Assembly: GCA_038317685.1 (NCBI GenBank)
Contig: JBBQBQ010000009.1
Coordinates: 1 to 28,158, forward strand
Reading direction: 5' to 3'
Length of the DNA stretch: 28,158 bases
From: JBBQBQ01 sp038317685
Lineage (GTDB): Bacteria > Desulfobacterota > Desulfuromonadia > Desulfuromonadales > DDH964
The position numbers and the translations under genes were made by a program. Shown piece by piece: positions 22,980-28,158 of the stretch (positions are counted from its first letter, which is position 1; every line of letters begins with the position of its first letter). The notes beneath the pieces are model-generated. The model searched no databases and was not told the origin of the DNA. It was given only the letters and a program-made list of their open reading frames with translations.

Positions 22980-23637
22980 GCAGGACGATCCTCCGCTTCG
23001 CCCGGGCGGCCGTCTCGTCGTCGTGGGTGACAAGGATGATGGTCCGTCCCTCGGCATGGATGGTATCGAGGAGTTCCAGGATCTCGATGCTGGTGGCTGA
23101 GTCGAGTTGGCCGGTCGGTTCGTCGGCGAGGAGGAGTCGAGGGTCGTTGACCAGGGCGCGGGCCAGCGCCACCCGTTGCTGCTGGCCTCCGGAGAGTTGG
23201 TTCGGCTTGAAGTTGAGGCGGTCGCCGAGCCCGACCTTGACGAGAAGGTCTTCGGCCCGCTGCCGCAATTGGCGCCCCGGGGTCGGTCCGTAGAGACCGG
23301 GGAGGATAACGTTCTCCAGCGCTGAAACATAGGGGACGAGATAAAAACTCTGGAAGAGAAATCCCAGATCCCGGTTACGCAATTCGCTGAGGCGGTCGTC
23401 CGGGAGGTCGGCGACATCCTCCCCCTGCAGCCGGTATCGGCCCGCGCTGGGGCGATCGAGAAGGCCAAGAATGTGCAGCAAGGTCGACTTGCCGGACCCC
23501 GATGGCCCCTGCAGGGCGACGAACTCGCCGGGGTCGATGGTCAGGCTGATCCCCCTGAGGACGGCGATCTCCTGGTCCCCCTGCTTGTAGTTGCGGACGA
23601 TCCCCTCCAGAGCAATCAGCGGCGAGTCGGCACTCAT
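22954..23637 (-). CDS. ABC transporter ATP-binding protein, LolD/MacB type
   Basis: Encodes 227 residues. Walker A GPSGSGKST lies at about 44-52, the signature LSGGQQQR at about 147-154 and Walker B RLLLADEP before the D-loop at about 167-174, with the switch His in VTHD. LGFLFQSFYLVPYVSALENV is the Q-loop of the LolD/MacB subfamily, which powers lipoprotein extraction or macrolide/peptide export by mechanotransmission rather than classical import. Its ATG overlaps the adaptor's TGA (ATGA), and its 3' end overlaps the first permease start by 26 bases. So it is the second gene of a tightly coupled operon. Confidence 0.95.
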   Translation of the reverse strand: MSADSPLIALEGIVRNYKQGDQEIAVLRGISLTIDPGEFVALQGPSGSGKSTLLHILGLLDRPSAGRYRLQGEDVADLPDDRLSELRNRDLGFLFQSFYLVPYVSALENVILPGLYGPTPGRQLRQRAEDLLVKVGLGDRLNFKPNQLSGGQQQRVALARALVNDPRLLLADEPTGQLDSATSIEILELLDTIHAEGRTIILVTHDDETAARAKRRIVLHDGRITAS

Positions 23638-24884
23638 GGCTTGGCCTTGACCGGAACCTTCCCGGGGAGGGAAATCTCTGTCGCCACCTCCTCCCCTTCC
23701 TTGAGCCCGGCGGTCACCTCACTGTGAGTCAGGCCGGCCAGACCAAGCTGCGGGGGTACCCGCCTGGTACTGCCGTCCGGTTCCTGAACGAAGATCAGCT
23801 GCTGTTCGTCGACCCATTTGAGCGCTGAGTTGGGAACCAGGAGGACGTCCGCCTTCTGCGCGACCACGATCTGCACCTGGGTCGTCATCTCCGGACGCAA
23901 CTGGGTCGCCTGTTCCGCGTCGATGGCGACCAGGGCTTGGTAATAAACGATGTTGTCGCGAATCTCCGGTTGCGGGTAGATGGTCTTGATGGTCCCATGG
24001 AAGGTTTTGCCCGGGTAGGCATCGACCCGGAATTCCACGGCTTGCTCCGGGTGCACCTGACCGACATCGGTCTCATCGACGTAGACCCACATCTCCAGCC
24101 GCGAAGTGTCGAGGACGGTGATCAGGTTGGCGACCTGAAGACCGGCGACGATCGTCTCCCCTTCCTGGGCGGTGACCTGGCTGACCATGCCGTCCATGGG
24201 GCTTTTGATCTCGGTGTAGGAGATGCGGATCCGCAACGAGGCGAGGTTGGCCTCCGCCTGGGTCACCGCCAGAACCGCCTGCTTGCGGGTTTCGACGAAC
24301 TCACCACGGAACCGGTCGACCGTCGCCGTCAGGGCGTCGGCCTGACGCTCCTGGGCGGTCGCCTGCTGGCGGGCCTTCTCGGCCTCGTCGCGAGAGACGA
24401 ACCGACCGCCGAGGAGGGACTCCAGCCGAGCGGCGTTGGCGGCGAGGTAGTCGGCCTGGGCCCGGGCCGCGGCAAGGCTCGCCTCGGCCTCGGCGACCTG
24501 CAGGGGAGTGACCTTTTCCACCCGGGCCAGTTCCGCCCGCGCTGAAGCCAGGGCGGCGGTCACTTGGTCCTGCTGGGCGCGTAGTTCGCGGTTGTCGATG
24601 CGCGCCACCAGCTCTCCCTGGCGAACCCGGTCGCCGACCTTGACCAGCATCCGGTCGACGGTCCCGGTCGCTCGTGCCCCGATCTTGACGATCGCCCCCA
24701 CCTGGGATTTGATAATCCCGGTCTCCTCGAGGACCTTGCGCACCGTCCCGCGCTCGACCTTCTCGGTCTTGAGAATCTTCAGGGGTTTCTCCCCGTGGGC
24801 GGAACGCCACCACAGGAAGCCGCCGGCGGCGGCCAGGAGGAGCAGAATCCCAAATATCCACTTCTTCATCGGCAAGACTTTCAT
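23634..24884 (-). CDS. Efflux periplasmic adaptor, HlyD/MacA type
   Basis: Encodes about 416 residues from ATG 24884; an ATG at 24869 is an alternative, and neither has a strong ribosome site. An N-terminal membrane anchor (WIFGILLLLAAAGGFLWW) precedes GIIKSQVGAIVKIGARATGT, VDRMLVKVGDRVRQGE (lipoyl half-motif). A long coiled coil spans roughly residues 85-190, rich in Ala, Glu and Gln (LAAARAQADYLAANAARLES). IRISYTEIKSPMDGMVSQVT is the second lipoyl half. Beta-barrel and membrane-proximal domains follow (VQPEQ... style, PEMTTQVQIVVAQKADVLLV). It would connect the permeases to an outer-membrane channel or chaperone, which is not encoded here. It is the first gene of the operon. Confidence 0.93.
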   Translation of the reverse strand: MKVLPMKKWIFGILLLLAAAGGFLWWRSAHGEKPLKILKTEKVERGTVRKVLEETGIIKSQVGAIVKIGARATGTVDRMLVKVGDRVRQGELVARIDNRELRAQQDQVTAALASARAELARVEKVTPLQVAEAEASLAAARAQADYLAANAARLESLLGGRFVSRDEAEKARQQATAQERQADALTATVDRFRGEFVETRKQAVLAVTQAEANLASLRIRISYTEIKSPMDGMVSQVTAQEGETIVAGLQVANLITVLDTSRLEMWVYVDETDVGQVHPEQAVEFRVDAYPGKTFHGTIKTIYPQPEIRDNIVYYQALVAIDAEQATQLRPEMTTQVQIVVAQKADVLLVPNSALKWVDEQQLIFVQEPDGSTRRVPPQLGLAGLTHSEVTAGLKEGEEVATEISLPGKVPVKAKP

Positions 24885-24981
24885 TAATAAGGTGAACCGG
24901 ACCTGGAGCGGCTGGGGAGAAGACGGCGCCAATTATAGACCGCCCGGAACGGAATGGGAAGGAGGCTGGAAGGGAAATGGC

Positions 24982-25845
24982 CTATGGGGGGGGAGGAGGG
25001 ACGACCAGGGTTGCCAGAAATTCCTCCCAGGCGCCGAAATAGGCGCCAGCGCCGACCTGGAAGGAGTTGCTGTGTCCGGCCCCGGCGATGACCACCCGCT
25101 GTTTCGGCTGCGGCGCGCGCAGGTAGAGTTCATCTGACATCGTCGGCGGCACGATGGGATCTTGGTCCCCCTGGATAATCAGGAGCGGCACCTTGAGCCC
25201 GTGAATCTTGGCCAGGTTGTCGTAGGGGTGGCCGAAAGACAGGGAACCGAAGAGGGCGAAGGTGATCGGGCTCACCCGCCAGGCCATCGCCCGAAGGGAG
25301 GTGAAGGGGCTTTCCAGCACCAGGCCCGCCGGCGGTTGCTCCAGGGCCATCTGCAGCGCGATCGCCGCCCCCAGGGAGCGGCCGAAATAGACCATGCGCC
25401 CCGGGGCCCAGCCCCGTCCGGCGAGATAGGCCAGGGCGCCGCGGGCATCGCGATAGAGGTCCGCCTCGGCCTGCGGAGTGCCGTTGCTTTGGCCGTAACC
25501 CCGGTAGTCGAAGATGAAGATCGGCAGGCCCAGGCGGGTATGGAAGTAGTCGAGGATACCGAGGCGATGGGAGATGTTGCCGGCGTTGCCGTGAAAGAAC
25601 AAAAGGAGCGGCCCCGGACGGCGTCCGGGAAGGTACCAGCCATGCAGCGACACCCCGTCGGCCGCAGGAAAGCAGGCCTCCTCGTAGTCGATGCCGACGG
25701 CGGTGGGGGTCCCGACCTCTTGCGGGCTGGAGGTGAAGATGTAACGGATGCTGTTGCTGACGCAGCCGCCGGCAGTCGCCAGCAACAGGACCAGGAGGCA
25801 AGGCAGCCAAAGTCGCCGCCCGGTTTTAACGGAACGAAGTCGCAT
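24982..25845 (-). CDS. Lipoprotein alpha/beta hydrolase
   Basis: Encodes 287 residues. The signal ends in lipobox TAGGC, predicting a lipid-anchored protein. LLLFFHGNAGNISHRLG carries the HGNAGN oxyanion motif, YFGRSLGAAIALQMA the nucleophile elbow (GxSxG), IIQGDQDPIVPP the acid Asp and AGAGHSNSF the catalytic His, so the triad is complete. IFDYRGYGQSNGTP is typical of the BEM46/YfhR-like subfamily. The last residues are a proline run (VVPPPPP). A GGAAGG ribosome site lies 5 bases before the ATG. Substrate unknown. It starts a separate unit 97 bases downstream of the adaptor's start on the other side, and nothing shows a link with the efflux operon. Confidence 0.92.
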   Translation of the reverse strand: MRLRSVKTGRRLWLPCLLVLLLATAGGCVSNSIRYIFTSSPQEVGTPTAVGIDYEEACFPAADGVSLHGWYLPGRRPGPLLLFFHGNAGNISHRLGILDYFHTRLGLPIFIFDYRGYGQSNGTPQAEADLYRDARGALAYLAGRGWAPGRMVYFGRSLGAAIALQMALEQPPAGLVLESPFTSLRAMAWRVSPITFALFGSLSFGHPYDNLAKIHGLKVPLLIIQGDQDPIVPPTMSDELYLRAPQPKQRVVIAGAGHSNSFQVGAGAYFGAWEEFLATLVVPPPPP

Positions 25846-26119
25846 GAAGCCTTCCTGCCGGTGGGGAAGTTGATGAGAGGTTCAGTGCAGAAAGGATTAC
25901 AGGTTTCTCGGCAATTACAAGCCGCCGGACAGACTCGAAGTCTGCTTCGACAGAGCGCGCATGACCTCCGGCAGACAGGCCCGGACCGCTTCCCAAAAGC
26001 GGCATTGCCTTCGGTGGGGAACTGCGCTGAGCCCCGGCGGGAACGCATCGTTGTAACAACGAGAATTAAAGCAGCACAAGGGAACCAGGGCGACAGTAAT
26101 GAGCTCCCCCTGAAAGGTT

Positions 26120-26150
26120 CGCGCCCCGCAGGCAGCACTTGCGGGGCGCG
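26120..26150 (-). terminator. Hairpin after the small secreted protein gene
   Basis: An 11-bp perfect GC-rich stem (CGCGCCCCGCA at 26120-26130 with TGCGGGGCGCG at 26140-26150) and 9-base loop lie 35 bases after the stop of the 26185 gene. On the minus strand the stem is followed by only a weak T-run (GAACCTTTC). The remainder of 25846-26184 contains no gene that I can see. Confidence 0.55.
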
Positions 26151-26184
26151 ACAAGACAGACAAAAGGGTTCGGGTTCAGATCCC

Positions 26185-26586
26185 TTATCGGATCATTTTC
26201 CACGTTCCTTCGTCTTTAATAAATGCATGGGGTTTGTATTGTTTCGTGGCAACCTGCGCGAAGTTGGCCCCATGATTTTCACTGAAGGAAAAATTCCCTC
26301 CTTTGAAGGTCTCGATCATGGTCTGGAAGGACTTCAGGACCTTTTCCTCCGGGTTGCTGGGGGAGATGGTCTTATGGTAACTCTTCAAAAAACCTTCCTG
26401 CTGAGCCTTGGGAATCCATTTTTTCACGTAAGCGGCCATCCCTTCCTTCTGCAGGCAGGTCAGGGACGCGTTAATGTCAGCCAGGAGTTGTTTGCTGTCG
26501 TCCGGGGCCGCCGTTGAAGCGTCGACCAACGCCACGCCCGACATCACTGAAACCATCAGCAAAATCAATACGAGGAACTTTTTCAT
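26185..26586 (-). CDS. Small secreted protein, unknown function
   Basis: Encodes 133 residues from ATG 26586. A clean signal peptide (MKKFLVLILLMVSVMSGVAL then VDASTA) predicts a periplasmic mature protein of about 110 residues. The mature part begins with a helical segment KQLLADINASLTCLQKEGMA, then YVKKWIPKAQQEGF, and has FSFSENHGANFAQVATKQYK and a C-terminal strand HAFIKDEGTWKMIR. It ends in -TWKMIR, reminiscent of NTF2-like/DUF4878 folds that close on a W-K-I strand; this is a guess. Single Cys, so no disulfide. Upstream bases GGAAGG and AAGG before the ATG could serve as ribosome sites. Likely co-transcribed with aroC upstream or on its own. Confidence 0.72.
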   Translation of the reverse strand: MKKFLVLILLMVSVMSGVALVDASTAAPDDSKQLLADINASLTCLQKEGMAAYVKKWIPKAQQEGFLKSYHKTISPSNPEEKVLKSFQTMIETFKGGNFSFSENHGANFAQVATKQYKPHAFIKDEGTWKMIR

Positions 26587-26773
26587 GCCTTGGTAACCTT
26601 CCTTTTCTGAATGATGGGTGGTCCGGTTTTTTTCTCTGGGCCGCAGCGCCTCCCCCGACCCGGCAGGCGGGGTGATCCCGTTCAACCGGAGCGAATCCAA
26701 GGGAGCGTTTCCAATAATAAACAAAAACCAGCGGGACCGAAAGCCGTTTGTGCGGCAGCATCTTGGAACCGGG

Positions 26774-27862
26774 TCAGAAATGCCCCCGACGGGCCCGCTG
26801 GATGAGCAGCAGGTCGAGGAGCGTCATGGCCGCCATGGCCTCGACAATCGGCACAGCCCGAGGCACCACGCAGGGGTCGTGGCGGCCCTTGGCCTCCAGG
26901 GTCACCGGGTTCCCCAGGAGATCGACGGTCTGCTGCGCCAGGCCGATGGTCGCCACCGGCTTGAAGGCAACCCGAAAGAAGAGCGGTTCGCCGTTGCTGA
27001 TCCCCCCTTGGACGCCGCCGCTGAAGTTGCTGACGGTGCCGAGGCGATCACCCTTGAGAATGAAAGGATCGTTGTGCCGCGAGCCGCGCATCCGGGCGCC
27101 GGCAAAGCCGGACCCGATTTCGAAGCCCTTGCTGGCCGGCAGCGACAACATCGCCTGGCCCAGCTTGGCTTCGAGTTTGTCAAAGACCGGTTCGCCGAGC
27201 CCCGGCGGCAATTTGCGGCAGACGCAGGAGATGACCCCGCCGACCGAGTCGCGCTCGGCGCGGACCTGCAGGACTTCCTCCGTCATGGCGGTGGCCGCGG
27301 AGGCGTCGGGACAACGCACCTCGGTCTCGTCGACCTCCTCGCGAGTCAGGCGGTCGCTGTCGATGGGGCCGGCATCGATGGCGCCGACGGAACTGACCCA
27401 GGCGACGATCTCGATGCCGAACTCCTCCCGCAGATATTTGTCGGCGACGGCACCGGCGGCGACCCGGCCGATGGTTTCCCGGGCGCTGGCCCGACCGCCG
27501 CCGCTGGAGGCCCGCAGGCCATACTTGCACTGGTAGGTGTAGTCGGCATGGGAGGGCCGTGGGACCTGGGCCATCGCCTGGTAATCTCCGGGACGCTGGT
27601 CCTGGTTGGCGACGGTCAGGCAGAGCGGGGTCCCGAGGGTCCGGTCAAACTCGACCCCGGAGAGGATCTCGACCCGGTCGGCCTCCTGGCGATCGGTCGC
27701 CATCCGGCTCTGGCCCGGACGGCGCCGGTCGAGCTGGACCTGGATATCTTCGCGGCGCAGTTCCAACCCCGGGGGGCAGCCGTCGATAACGGCCCCGACC
27801 GCAGTACAGTGCGATTCGCCGAAAGTAGTCACCCTGAAAAGGGTGCCGAAGGTGCTGGACAT
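26774..27862 (-). CDS. aroC: Chorismate synthase
   Basis: Encodes 362 residues, the usual length. It converts 5-enolpyruvylshikimate 3-phosphate to chorismate, the last step of the shikimate pathway, using reduced FMN. The start MSSTFGTLFRVTTFGESHC is diagnostic; the classical GESHG is GESHC here, a variant allowed in the family signature. RRRPGQSRMATDRQEADRVE follows, then the FMN loop RASSGGGRASARETIGRVA, RHNDPFILKGDR, and the C-terminal RHDPCVVPRAVPIVEAMAAM. All are well conserved. GGAGG lies 8 bases before the ATG at 27862; an upstream frame extension is not similar to the family. If the Rid-fold protein at 9141 is a chorismatase, this enzyme makes its substrate, but the two are far apart. 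Confidence 0.96.
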   Translation of the reverse strand: MSSTFGTLFRVTTFGESHCTAVGAVIDGCPPGLELRREDIQVQLDRRRPGQSRMATDRQEADRVEILSGVEFDRTLGTPLCLTVANQDQRPGDYQAMAQVPRPSHADYTYQCKYGLRASSGGGRASARETIGRVAAGAVADKYLREEFGIEIVAWVSSVGAIDAGPIDSDRLTREEVDETEVRCPDASAATAMTEEVLQVRAERDSVGGVISCVCRKLPPGLGEPVFDKLEAKLGQAMLSLPASKGFEIGSGFAGARMRGSRHNDPFILKGDRLGTVSNFSGGVQGGISNGEPLFFRVAFKPVATIGLAQQTVDLLGNPVTLEAKGRHDPCVVPRAVPIVEAMAAMTLLDLLLIQRARRGHF

Positions 27863-28020
27863 GACGAAAACCTCCACAGGACCAAGAAGGAGCCCGGCCG
27901 ACCGCATCCCGGAGGCCGTGACGCATGAATGTTAGTGGAAATCGCTCCGAAGGGAAACCTGAAATTTTAGATGGCAGACGAACTCACCTCATCAGTCCTC
28001 CACGGTCGGTGAAAGCGATG

Positions 28021-28071
28021 TTGTCAACAAATAGAACTGTCCGGTTTGTTAGCAAATGAATTGTCCGGTTT
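28021..28071. repeat. Imperfect direct repeats, possible insertion-sequence end
   Basis: Two adjacent copies of about 25 bases: TTGTCAACAAATAGAACTGT then CCGGTT (28021-28046), and TTGTTAGCAAATGAATTGTC then CGGTT (28046-28070), differing by three substitutions and a one-base gap. A third GTCCGGTT follows near 28112-28119 (AACGTCCGGTT). Clustered TGTCCGGTT motifs near a TG resemble the multiple terminal repeats of IS21-type elements. The element body would lie beyond the right edge, so this remains a guess. Confidence 0.4.
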
Positions 28072-28158
28072 CTCTGGCGCGCAGGTGGGGAGAAAAACGA
28101 ACGTCCGGTTATTGGTTTTCGGCTTTTTTGAAGGTTTCAAGAATCTGTCCTTTACAAT

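Noticed and set aside
25925..25960. Small hairpin around CAGACTCGAAGTCTG
   Set aside because: Short stem with no T-run and no gene directly before it; probably chance.
1..28158. CRISPR array, tRNA or rRNA genes
   Set aside because: No regularly spaced repeats and no tRNA cloverleaf or rRNA-like stretch were seen on reading both strands.

Overview
The window looks like a chromosomal segment of a GC-rich Gram-negative bacterium. Gene content and protein style (GGGGSSS lipoprotein starts, many lipobox proteins, transglutaminase family, VKOR-thioredoxin fusion) fit the Desulfuromonadia/Geobacter side of the former Deltaproteobacteria. That placement is inference: there is no rRNA or other phylogenetic marker here. 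No tRNA, rRNA or CRISPR array was seen. Most genes lie on the minus strand.

Layout. 1-486: 5' part of a flavodoxin-like FMN reductase running off the left edge. 625-837: small membrane protein. 928-1025: REP/MITE-like palindromic element. 1163-2941 (+): a 48-residue lipoprotein and a Met/Gln-rich secreted protein in tandem, closed by a strong hairpin. 3173-4591 (-): nicotinate phosphoribosyltransferase. 4842-8067 (-): nitroreductase followed by a Ca2+-type P-type ATPase. 8264-9139 (+): family 2 glycosyltransferase. 9141-14470 (-): glgC, then a tightly packed set (nucleotidyltransferase, TupA-like ATP-grasp, propeller-like protein, Rid/chorismatase-fold protein) with two ATGA overlaps. 14572-17398 (-): tandem-repeat Cys protein, unknown 172-residue protein, VKOR-thioredoxin fusion and a lipoprotein hydrolase. 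17682-17960 (+): wreck of a transglutaminase gene.

17982-24884 (-): an efflux operon (HlyD-type adaptor, LolD/MacB-type ATPase, two FtsX-type permeases). The second permease is separated from the first by about 2.5 kb of foreign-looking DNA. That insert carries a toxin-antitoxin pair (MqsR-like toxin candidate; MqsA zinc finger + HTH + Panacea antitoxin), a frameshifted dinD remnant and a type III methyltransferase stump. The toxin-antitoxin promoter has near-consensus -35 and -10 boxes with a perfect 16-bp palindrome filling the spacer, a textbook autorepression layout.

24982-27862 (-): lipoprotein alpha/beta hydrolase, small secreted protein, and chorismate synthase. The right edge (28021 onward) holds repeated motifs that look like the end of an insertion sequence.

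The most notable items are the toxin-antitoxin/defence relic that split the transporter operon, the tandem Cys4 repeat protein with exactly conserved spacing, and the uncharacterised Rid/propeller/ATP-grasp/nucleotidyltransferase operon.
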